Of a stretch of DNA of 21,269 nucleotides, positions 15,249 to 21,015 are shown in pieces (within the stretch, counting starts at the first letter, position 1; every line of letters starts with the position of its first letter). The position numbers and the translations under genes were made by a program. Origin of the DNA: Mariprofundus sp. (GTDB taxonomy: Bacteria; Pseudomonadota; Zetaproteobacteria; Mariprofundales; Mariprofundaceae); assembly GCA_015485035.1 (NCBI GenBank), contig WFUI01000213.1, positions 1-21,269 on the forward strand, written 5' to 3'. The notes beneath the pieces are model-generated. The model was not told the DNA's origin. It saw nothing but the letters and a program-made list of their open reading frames with translations, and did not search any database.

Positions 15249-15311
15249 TCATTTTTATCCTGTAAAATCGTCACCACATCCATATTAGAATCTCAAGGTT
15301 TGGTGATGCAG

Positions 15312-15331
15312 ATGTTAACCAACTTTGCATA
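15312..15331. promoter_or_regulatory. Repeat site C: upstream activating site of hhySL
   Basis: ATGTTAACCAACTTTGCATA fits the motif ATGTAAACTA-NN-T(A/T)TGCATA of sites A and B with two mismatches in the constrained positions. Its centre is about 145 bp upstream of the expected hhyS transcription start, the usual distance for sigma-54 enhancers. It is 25 bp from site D, start to start. Confidence 0.5.
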
Positions 15332-15338
15332 TCCAGCC

Positions 15339-15354
15339 GTAAACTAGCTTTGCA
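15339..15354. promoter_or_regulatory. Repeat site D: upstream activating site of hhySL
   Basis: GTAAACTAGCTTTGCA matches GTAAACTA-NN-T(A/T)TGCA perfectly. Its centre is about 120 bp upstream of the expected start from the -24/-12 promoter. Together with site C it forms the likely enhancer for the adjacent NtrC-family activator. Confidence 0.6.
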
Positions 15355-15386
15355 ATCGTACTATCCTGATTGTTTTCTCCTCTGGT

Positions 15387-15399
15387 CATCAAAATGCTA
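15387..15399 (+). promoter_or_regulatory. Weak IHF-like site between enhancer and promoter
   Basis: CATCAAAATGCTA resembles the IHF consensus WATCAANNNNTTR, with two mismatches among nine constrained positions. It is about 75 bp upstream of the predicted start, between the paired activator sites and the -24 box, where DNA-bending IHF sites normally lie in sigma-54 promoters. The match alone would be unremarkable; position gives it some weight. Confidence 0.25.
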
Positions 15400-15410
15400 A
15401 CACGCTGATA

Positions 15411-15428
15411 ACACTGGAAAACCAGTGT
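15411..15428. promoter_or_regulatory. Perfect inverted repeat upstream of the -24/-12 promoter
   Basis: ACACTGG-AAAA-CCAGTGT: 7-bp perfect arms around AAAA, ending 12 bp before the -24 box. There is no T-tract and no gene immediately before it, so it is not a convincing terminator. It could be an operator for a second regulator that occludes or supplements sigma-54 polymerase binding. Confidence 0.35.
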
Positions 15429-15440
15429 GCGCGTATATAT

Positions 15441-15456
15441 TGGCATGTGTCTTGCT
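15441..15456 (+). promoter_or_regulatory. Sigma-54 (-24/-12) promoter of hhySL
   Basis: TGGCATGTGTCTTGCT matches the consensus TGGCACG-N4-TTGCW at all but one constrained position, with the required GG-N10-GC spacing (GG 15442-15443, GC 15454-15455). Transcription is expected near 15467, leaving a ~48-base leader to the hhyS ATG. The neighbouring gene encodes a sigma-54 activator with an intact GAFTGA loop, and two motif copies lie upstream at enhancer distance. Confidence 0.82.
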
Positions 15457-15514
15457 GTAGTTAACGCTACAAACATCGTTGTCGTGTTAAATGATAAAAA
15501 ACCGGAGGAGTGTT

Positions 15515-16477
15515 ATGGCCAATATCATGTGGCTTCAAGGTGGCGCCTGTTCTGGCAATACCATGTCTTTTCTCAATGCCGAGGAACCCAGCGCCTGTGA
15601 CCTGGTGACGGATTTTGGCATGAACGTGCTCTGGCACCCCTCTCTGGGGATGGAGCTTGGTGATAATCTGCAACAGATGCTGAAAGATTGTGTATCGGGC
15701 GCAATCAAACTGGATATTTTTGTTTTCGAAGGCAGTGTTGTAAACGCGCCGAATGGCACTGGCGAATGGAATCGCTTTGCCGGCAGACCGATGAAAGACT
15801 GGGTGCGAGAGTTGTCCGATGCGGCCGACTTTGTTGTCGCTATCGGCGATTGTGCTACCTGGGGCGGTATTCCGGCAACGGCGCCGAATCCGTCTGAATC
15901 CCAAGGCTTGCAATTTCTCAAGCGCGATCACGGCGGTTTCCTCGGTAAGGACTTCAAAAGCAAGGCTGGGCTGCCTGTGATCAATATACCGGGATGTCCG
16001 GCGCATCCTGACTGGGTGACCCAGATTCTTGTTGGTATCGCGACCGGACGCGCGGGTGACCTGGCGCTTGATGAATTCCAGCGACCCAAAACGTTCTTCC
16101 AGAGTTTCACCCAGACGGGTTGCACCCGAAACATGCATTTTGCCTACAAGGTCTCTGCAACAGAGTTTGGTCAACGCAAGGGTTGCCTGTTTTACGACCT
16201 GGGCTGCCGCGGCCCCATGACGCACTCGCCATGTAATCGAATCTTGTGGAACAGGGTGTCTTCCAAGACACGTGCTGGTATGCCATGTCTGGGTTGCACT
16301 GAACCTGAATTCCCGTTCTTTGATCTTGCACCAGGCACGGTATTCAAAACCCAGACTGTTATGGGCGTACCCAAGGATCTGCCCGCAGGCGTGGACAAGA
16401 AGGGTTACATCAAGCTCACAGGCGCAGCAAAAGCTGCTATGCCAGCGTGGGCGGAACAAGATATTTTTGTGGTTTAA
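15515..16477 (+). CDS. hhyS: Group 1h [NiFe]-hydrogenase small subunit HhyS
   Basis: A 320-residue electron-transfer subunit that carries three Fe-S clusters from the active site to the partner protein. The start at 15515 follows CCGGAGGAG; an ATG at 15491 has no ribosome-binding site. There is no Tat signal peptide or C-terminal anchor, so the dimer stays in the cytoplasm. Proximal-cluster candidates are Cys12 (GGACSGN), Cys113 (GDCATWGG) and Cys161 (PGCPAHPDW); the usual second Cys of the first motif is Asn15. This agrees with the reported 3-Cys/1-Asp proximal cluster of the actinobacterial-type enzyme of Ralstonia. The remaining cluster ligands come from Cys203, 224, 231, 240, 258 and 261. 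The position of the distal His (H-x2-C) is Gln200 in my alignment. Its large subunit follows 12 bp downstream. Confidence 0.96.
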   Translation: MANIMWLQGGACSGNTMSFLNAEEPSACDLVTDFGMNVLWHPSLGMELGDNLQQMLKDCVSGAIKLDIFVFEGSVVNAPNGTGEWNRFAGRPMKDWVRELSDAADFVVAIGDCATWGGIPATAPNPSESQGLQFLKRDHGGFLGKDFKSKAGLPVINIPGCPAHPDWVTQILVGIATGRAGDLALDEFQRPKTFFQSFTQTGCTRNMHFAYKVSATEFGQRKGCLFYDLGCRGPMTHSPCNRILWNRVSSKTRAGMPCLGCTEPEFPFFDLAPGTVFKTQTVMGVPKDLPAGVDKKGYIKLTGAAKAAMPAWAEQDIFVV

Positions 16478-16489
16478 GGGGAGTAAAAC

Positions 16490-18088
16490 ATGTCAGCACA
16501 AGTACAAACACTGGATATTTCGCCTGTCGGTCGCGTTGAAGGCGACCTTGATGTGCGAGTCGATATCGAAAACGGCGTTGTTACCAATGCCTGGACCTCT
16601 GCGGAATTGTTCAGAGGATTTGAAATTATTTTACGCGACAAGGATCCGCAAGCAGGCCTTGTTGTGACACCTCGCGCTTGTGGCATCTGTGGCGCATCAC
16701 ACCTGACCTGTGCTGCCTGGGCGCTGGATACGGCATGGGGAACCGAGGTGCCGCGTAACGCTATTATTGCCCGTAATCTGGGGCAATTGGCTGAAAGCCT
16801 GCAAAGTTTGCCGCGGCACCACTACGGTTTGTTCATGATTGACATGGTGAACAAAAACTACAAGAACAGTCAGTATTATGAGGAGGCCGTCAAGCGCTGG
16901 GCGCCATTTACTGGAACTAACTATGAACTCGGTGTCACCATATCGGGTCGACCGGTCGAAATCTATGCCATGCTTGGTGGGCAGTGGCCGCATTCCAGCT
17001 ACATGGTGCCCGGCGGGGTGATGTGCTCGCCTACATTGACAGATGTCACGCGCGCATGGTCGATACTGGAGCACTTCCGGACCAACTGGATTGAGCCTAT
17101 GTGGTTGGGGTGTTCGCTTGAGCGCTATGAAGAAATCAAGACGTATGATGATTTCATGGCTTGGCTGGATGAAAAGCCGGAGCATGCAAACTCTGACCTT
17201 GGCATGATGTGGCGAATGGGCTGTGATGTGGGACTGGACAAGTACGGCAAGGGCTTAGACAAGTTTGTCTCATGGGGTTACCTGCCTCACGAAGACAAGT
17301 ACAATAAACCCACCATCGAAGGTCGAAATGGCGCAGTACAAATGCCTAGTGGTGTGTTTGACGGCGCATCCGGTACACACAAACTCATGGATCAGGCAAT
17401 GACACGTGAGGACACAACCCATGCCTGGTATGACGAGAGTGGCGCTACACACCCGTTCGACAGAACTACGAATCCGGTGTCCAATAATAATCAGGACTTC
17501 AATGACAAATATTCATGGGCGACGGCGGTGATGCATGCCGAGAACGGACATCTTGAAGCGGGCCCGCTTGCTCGTGAATTAATCTACGGCGGAGACCATA
17601 TGGAAGACTGGCAGCACCGTGATGGATTGGTTCTGGACATGTACAAAAAAATGGGTGGCGCGAATGTTTTGCTTCGGCATTTTGCACGTATGCACGAGGT
17701 TAAATACATTTATCGTCAGATAGAGCGTTGCTTGCGAGAACTGCGCCTGGATGAGCCTTTCTACATTAAACCGCAAGAAAAAGACGGGCAGGGTTGGGGT
17801 GCAACCGAGGCTATCCGTGGTGCGCTTTGTCACTGGATTGATGTGCAGGGCGGTAAGATCAAAAACTATCAGATTATTGCGCCGACAACATGGAATGTCG
17901 GGCCGCGTACCAGTGAAGATGAGCGCGGGCCAATCGAGGAAGCACTGATTGGCACCCCCATTGCGGATCCGACTGATCCGGTAGAGGTGGGTCATGTGGC
18001 GCGCTCCTATGACTCCTGTCTGGTTTGTACTGTGCATGCGCATGACGCCAAGACGGGCAAAGAACTGTCGCGATTCAAAACCTCCTAG
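16490..18088 (+). CDS. hhyL: Group 1h [NiFe]-hydrogenase large subunit HhyL
   Basis: A 532-residue catalytic subunit that oxidises H2, in this group with affinity high enough for atmospheric traces. The [NiFe] site is bound by the L1 motif RACGICGASH (Cys64, Cys67, His71) and the L2 motif DSCLVCTVH (Cys510, Cys513, His516). DSC instead of the common DPC, and the L1 form, are as expected for group 1h. Sixteen residues after His516 form the tail removed by the maturation protease after nickel insertion. Other landmarks are the N-terminal ISPVGRVEGDLDV and the NVGPRTSEDERGP block. A GGGGAG ribosome-binding site precedes the ATG. It is cotranscribed with hhyS and followed directly by a strong terminator. 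Confidence 0.97.
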   Translation: MSAQVQTLDISPVGRVEGDLDVRVDIENGVVTNAWTSAELFRGFEIILRDKDPQAGLVVTPRACGICGASHLTCAAWALDTAWGTEVPRNAIIARNLGQLAESLQSLPRHHYGLFMIDMVNKNYKNSQYYEEAVKRWAPFTGTNYELGVTISGRPVEIYAMLGGQWPHSSYMVPGGVMCSPTLTDVTRAWSILEHFRTNWIEPMWLGCSLERYEEIKTYDDFMAWLDEKPEHANSDLGMMWRMGCDVGLDKYGKGLDKFVSWGYLPHEDKYNKPTIEGRNGAVQMPSGVFDGASGTHKLMDQAMTREDTTHAWYDESGATHPFDRTTNPVSNNNQDFNDKYSWATAVMHAENGHLEAGPLARELIYGGDHMEDWQHRDGLVLDMYKKMGGANVLLRHFARMHEVKYIYRQIERCLRELRLDEPFYIKPQEKDGQGWGATEAIRGALCHWIDVQGGKIKNYQIIAPTTWNVGPRTSEDERGPIEEALIGTPIADPTDPVEVGHVARSYDSCLVCTVHAHDAKTGKELSRFKTS

Positions 18089-18094
18089 GGTTGG

Positions 18095-18132
18095 ATGAGT
18101 ACCGGCAACTATGAATGCCGGTACTCATTTTT
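18095..18132 (+). terminator. Intrinsic terminator after hhyL
   Basis: A perfect 13-bp stem (18095-18107 pairs with 18116-18128; left arm ATGAGTACCGGCA), an 8-base loop and a short run of T from 18128 to 18132 begin 7 bases after the hhyL stop. It should end most hhySL transcripts, with some read-through to the small genes beyond, or protect the 3' end of the hhySL mRNA. Confidence 0.85.
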
Positions 18133-18167
18133 GCCTGTGATAATGAATATACCTGTGAGGTTTAGCT

Positions 18168-18482
18168 GTGAGTAATGCAGACGACGACGCTTTGCGTGAT
18201 CGTATTGGCCGGTTGATGGAGAATGGGCTGGAAACTCAAACAGAACCTTTTCCGGAAAATAACCTGGAGTTCGAGGCGATTCTTGATGAATTGAGAAAGC
18301 TGGGGCCAGAGGATCTGGAGCAAAAGCTCGTGATTTCGGGTTTTGTCAACAAGCCTTACGGTGAGGATGAGCAACGCTGTCTGGAGTGTATGTATTATCT
18401 CGTTCACCGCAAATGGTGTGATCTGCCTGAGCTTGCCGTGCCTGTTGAGGCAGACTGGTGGTGCAGACTCTGGAGGATTTAG
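18168..18482 (+). CDS. Four-Cys HiPIP-like small protein, copy 1 (104 aa)
   Basis: A 104-residue protein with an acidic helical N-terminal half (1-65) and a conserved C-terminal module: Cys71-x2-Cys74, MYYLVHRKW, Cys84, DLPELAVPV, Trp97-Trp98, Cys99, RLWRI. The spacing C-x2-C-x9-C-x14-C, the aromatic after the second Cys, the LP..PV turn and the W-C-x-x-W ending recall the [4Fe-4S] site of high-potential iron-sulfur proteins, though the second gap is shorter. There is no signal peptide. Translation starts at GTG after GAGG. It lies beyond the hhyL terminator and overlaps the leader region of its paralogue. The likely role is electron transfer to or from HhyS, or a structural zinc protein; both are inference. 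Confidence 0.72.
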   Translation: MSNADDDALRDRIGRLMENGLETQTEPFPENNLEFEAILDELRKLGPEDLEQKLVISGFVNKPYGEDEQRCLECMYYLVHRKWCDLPELAVPVEADWWCRLWRI

Positions 18483-18502
18483 ATTATTTAGAGAACTGTC
18501 GC

Positions 18503-18859
18503 ATGAGTGATAATGAACCCATCACACCTGAACAGGCATCGGAAGACGAGACGCTACGATTAACACTGCGTGATTACCTGCAAAGTGGTCTGAAAACCGA
18601 GGTTGAGCCCCGCGCCTATACCAGTGAGCAGGTCAATGAAATTATTAATCGCCTTCAGTCGCTTGATGAAACGGATTACCGTAATAAGCTGATTATTGCG
18701 GGTTTCACATTAACCCCGTACAAGACTGATGACGATGATGATGTTGAACAGGCCTGCGAGACCTGTATGTATTATCTTGTACACCGCCGGTTCTGTGAGT
18801 TACCAGAACTGATGCTTCCCGTAGACGATGAATGGTCATGTCGTCTATGGCGTATCTAG
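18503..18859 (+). CDS. Four-Cys HiPIP-like small protein, copy 2 (118 aa)
   Basis: A 118-residue paralogue of the preceding gene. The C-terminal module is nearly the same: Cys85-x2-Cys88, MYYLVHRRF, Cys98, ELPELMLPV, Trp111, Cys113, RLWRI, with identical spacing of the four cysteines. The N-terminal halves align more loosely (L-R-D-x-L-x-x-G-L-x-T-x-x-E-P followed by an E-I-x-x-L-x-x-L helix). It carries a run of five Asp before the module. The ATG at 18503 is used; a GTG at 18458, inside the upstream gene, is the alternative, and neither has a strong ribosome-binding site. The tandem duplication suggests two electron carriers, or a heterodimer, that serve the hydrogenase. Confidence 0.7.
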   Translation: MSDNEPITPEQASEDETLRLTLRDYLQSGLKTEVEPRAYTSEQVNEIINRLQSLDETDYRNKLIIAGFTLTPYKTDDDDDVEQACETCMYYLVHRRFCELPELMLPVDDEWSCRLWRI

Positions 18860-18993
18860 TCATATTGTATTTCGTCCCAAAACGCTTCTGATTGATGATT
18901 TGCAGCTATGCGTGTAGTGTAGGTGTGGATAATTAGTATTTTGACCGCAATCAACATATTGTGGTTGTTGTTGGCAGAAGGCAGATCATTACC

Positions 18994-19470
18994 ATGTTAT
19001 CGATTATTGGCTGTGGCAATCCCAATCGAAAGGATGACGGTGCAGGTGTCTATGTGGCGCAACAATTATTAAAGGATCCCGATATCCAGTCATGCCCCAA
19101 CATACAGGTATTTGATGCAGGCACATCAGGTATGGATGTCATGTTCCAGGCACGCGGCAGCGATTCCCTGATAATTATTGATGCAAACAGCAGTGACTCA
19201 GAACCTGGCAGTATCTTCAAAGTGCCAGGCGAGGAATTGGAGAATATCCCTGATCCTGGCTATAACCTGCACGACTTCAGGTGGGATAACGCACTATACG
19301 CGGGAAAACGTATTTACAAGGAGGAGTTTCCAGAAGATATCACGGTTTACCTGATTGAAGCAGAGTCTCTGGAATTAGGCATTGGCCTAAGTAAGAAAGT
19401 CAGCAAAGCCGTACAACGAGTTATCGCAAAAATCAAAGATGACGTTACCAGCTACCAGCAGACGCCATGA
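18994..19470 (+). CDS. Hydrogenase maturation endopeptidase (M52/HyaD family)
   Basis: A 158-residue nickel-dependent protease that cleaves the C-terminal tail of HhyL once nickel is in place. The N-terminus IIGCGNPNRKDDGAGVYVA is the family signature. Likely metal ligands, by comparison with E. coli HybD (Glu16, Asp62, His93), are Asp15, Asp63 (LIIIDAN) and His93 (NLHDF). The ATG at 18994 is chosen; a GTG at 18961 would add 11 residues unlike the family N-terminus. The stop overlaps the next gene by ATGA. Its substrate is almost certainly HhyL, the only large subunit in the window. About 135 bp of non-coding DNA precedes it; I see no clear promoter there. Confidence 0.93.
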   Translation: MLSIIGCGNPNRKDDGAGVYVAQQLLKDPDIQSCPNIQVFDAGTSGMDVMFQARGSDSLIIIDANSSDSEPGSIFKVPGEELENIPDPGYNLHDFRWDNALYAGKRIYKEEFPEDITVYLIEAESLELGIGLSKKVSKAVQRVIAKIKDDVTSYQQTP

Positions 19471-19772
19471 AGCAAGTTATAATCAAAAACGGGAATATTT
19501 ATCTGTCACACGATTTGTGTGAGACATATTTCAATCGTATAGAGTCAGTCGCATTATTAATACGCAATGAGTCCGTACTGCTATTACCAGTACAGCAGGC
19601 TGGTGGCGGACTTCTACTAAAAATACGCAATGCAAATGGAGACAGAGTGATCCATGCCAGCGAATTCTTCATGCAACATAAAATAAAAACCGATGCCGAG
19701 ATGATATTGCCCGCCATATGGGACGCCGACTCAGGAGCGTTGGTTTTCAGTATTGGCCGCAACGACTTGTAA
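19467..19772 (+). CDS. Hypothetical protein coupled to the hydrogenase protease (101 aa)
   Basis: A 101-residue soluble protein whose ATG overlaps the protease stop (ATGA), so the two are translationally coupled. It reads as an all-beta protein: short hydrophobic strands (VALLIRNESVLLLPV, GGGLLLKIRN) separated by turns, followed by GDRVIHASEFF and a C-terminal ALVFSIGRNDL. There are no transmembrane segments, signal peptide or metal motifs, and it has a single Cys. I do not recognise the family. Tight coupling suggests that it assists cleavage or assembly of HhyL. Confidence 0.68.
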   Translation: MKQVIIKNGNIYLSHDLCETYFNRIESVALLIRNESVLLLPVQQAGGGLLLKIRNANGDRVIHASEFFMQHKIKTDAEMILPAIWDADSGALVFSIGRNDL

Positions 19773-19776
19773 ATAG

Positions 19777-20118
19777 ATGATGTACTACATCATAAAAGTG
19801 GTGATCACTGCTATTATCGTGGTTATGGTCTCTGAAGCCAGTAAACGAAATACATTCATTGGCGCATTGCTGGCATCCGTCCCTTTGATATCTGTGCTAT
19901 CATTTGTATGGTTATACATTGATACCAAAGACACGCAGCGTATTGCAGAATTATCGACACAAATACTTTGGTTGGTAGTGCCCTCTTTATTATTATTTGT
20001 TCTATTCCCTATATTATTGAAAACCGGACTAGGCTTTTATGTGAGTTTAGGGGTTGCAGCATTTGTTATGATTCTGGGCTACCTGCTAGCGGCCTATTTA
20101 CGTCACGTACTATTATGA
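19777..20118 (+). CDS. DUF3147-like membrane protein
   Basis: A 113-residue integral membrane protein with four predicted transmembrane helices (about 4-19, 25-47, 62-82 and 86-112). The sequence SEASKRNTFIGALLASVPLISVLSFVWLYIDTKD and the later WLVVPSLLLFVLFPILLK resemble the DUF3147 family of small membrane proteins of unknown function. It starts 4 bp after the preceding stop and is the last gene of the plus-strand block. Whether it belongs functionally to the hydrogenase is uncertain; in-line spacing suggests cotranscription with the protease. Confidence 0.75.
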   Translation: MMYYIIKVVITAIIVVMVSEASKRNTFIGALLASVPLISVLSFVWLYIDTKDTQRIAELSTQILWLVVPSLLLFVLFPILLKTGLGFYVSLGVAAFVMILGYLLAAYLRHVLL

Positions 20119-20209
20119 TGAGTCTGTAGCGAAAAGGTGTCTGTTAATATCAAGCTGGGATATCACGCTCGACATGCAATAAGTGGCGATATGCGATTTA
20201 TACCATTCA

Positions 20210-20522
20210 TTAAAGCGATGCTATCCTTTCTAATATATCAGGATCATGTTTAACGAGCTTCAATAAAGTTATCGCCTGATCATTAGGCCGTGATTCACCT
20301 TGTTCCCACTTTTCATATGTTCGTTTATTCGTATGCAAATAGGCGGCGAAAAGCGCCTGTGACATCTTCAGGGATTCTCTGATTCGAATGATCTCTTTTT
20401 GTGGTAATATCCAAAGGCTTTATTTCGACCGACGTGCTGCGCAAAGTCAATTTGCCCTGATCATGTTTTTTGGCTTCTTCCAGGCTTTGATTGAGCTCTT
20501 CAAATAAATTACGCTTGCTCAT
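20210..20522 (-). pseudogene. Frameshifted HTH antitoxin gene
   Basis: The first part, from ATG 20522, reads MSKRNLFEELNQSLEEA ... GKLTLRSTSVEIKP, typical of the N-terminus of HTH antitoxins paired with RelE/HigB toxins. After about residue 37 the frame degenerates and stops at 20325. The lost half continues in another frame: QKEIIRIRESLKMSQALFAAYL, then HTNKRTYEKWEQGESRPN, then LLKLVKHDPDILERIA, ending at TAA 20212-20210. This is an XRE-type helix-turn-helix. Distances give a one-base frame difference, so a single indel near 20405-20430 separates the halves. The start overlaps the end of the toxin gene by 14 bp, the normal toxin-first order. The module appears inactivated, barring a sequencing error. 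Confidence 0.82.
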
Positions 20523-20841
20523 GTTTCCAGTCCTCTAAAAATGCTCGAAGATGCTTAATTTCAGTTTTCGTCAGATCACTTACTTCATTCTTCGCATAAA
20601 TAGTCAGCAAATAAAATCGCTTCTTGTGTGCGAGGTAGTAGTAAATAACGCGTACACCACCACGTTTTCCGCGACCGCCCGATGCAGCCCTTATTTTGCG
20701 CAAGCCTCCAGACCCCTAGATGACATCACCAGTATCTAGTAGCGCAAGTAGCTCATTCTGCAAAGCTGTATATTGTTCGTCAGTAAGGTAATTTGCTCTG
20801 TATTTTTCAAACGCCGAGGCTTCAACAAAAACAGCTTTCAT
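20509..20841 (-). pseudogene. RelE/HigB-type toxin gene with in-frame amber codon
   Basis: From ATG 20841 the frame reads MKAVFVEASAFEKYRANYLT to GDVI, then TAG at 20718-20716, then GSGGLRKIRAASGGRGKRGG, VRVIYYYLAHKKRFYLLTIY and AKNEVSDLTKTEIKHLRAFL to the stop at 20509. The total is 111 codons, the usual size of this toxin family, with the amber triplet in place of one residue between GDVI and GSGGLRK. RelE/HigB toxins cleave mRNA on the ribosome. Because downstream residues stay well conserved, the lesion is recent, or read-through occurs. The paired antitoxin is also broken by a frameshift, so the module is decaying. It shares the right accessory flank with a recombinase. Confidence 0.85.
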
Positions 20842-20944
20842 AGATCAAGTATGCCCACAATGGGTACAGAATCAATTGCTTATAGATACGGCATCTTTCA
20901 ATATCTAACTGTTTGAATATCAGTCAAATATTTCAATATAAAAA

Positions 20945-20966
20945 CTTATGATAATATACATTATCA
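20945..20966. repeat. 21-bp repeat, right copy, with perfect inverted repeat
   Basis: This copy of the repeat at 463-483 contains TGATAAT-ATAC-ATTATCA (20949-20966), a perfect dyad with 7-bp arms. It lies about 50 bp upstream of the tyrosine recombinase start. It could be an operator for the recombinase gene or a recombination core; the left copy has imperfect symmetry. Confidence 0.35.
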
Positions 20967-20980
20967 AAATATATACTATA

Positions 20981-21006
20981 CTCATATCATCAAAATCTGA
21001 TATGAG
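20981..21006. promoter_or_regulatory. Perfect inverted repeat before the recombinase gene
   Basis: CTCATATCA (20981-20989), an 8-base spacer and TGATATGAG (20998-21006) form a perfect dyad with 9-bp arms that ends 9 bases before the recombinase ATG. Position suits a repressor operator, or a hairpin over the ribosome-binding region. The surrounding 20870-21000 stretch is very AT-rich and holds no gene. Confidence 0.5.
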
Positions 21007-21015
21007 ACATGGCCC

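Noticed and set aside
15467..16459. 330-codon open frame on the minus strand across hhyS
   Set aside because: It is a complementary shadow of the hydrogenase small subunit, with no recognisable protein family and no ribosome-binding site.
20854..20864. CCCA-CAA-TGGG just upstream of the broken toxin gene
   Set aside because: Four-base arms only, and the outer bases do not continue the symmetry. It could be a relic operator but cannot be supported.
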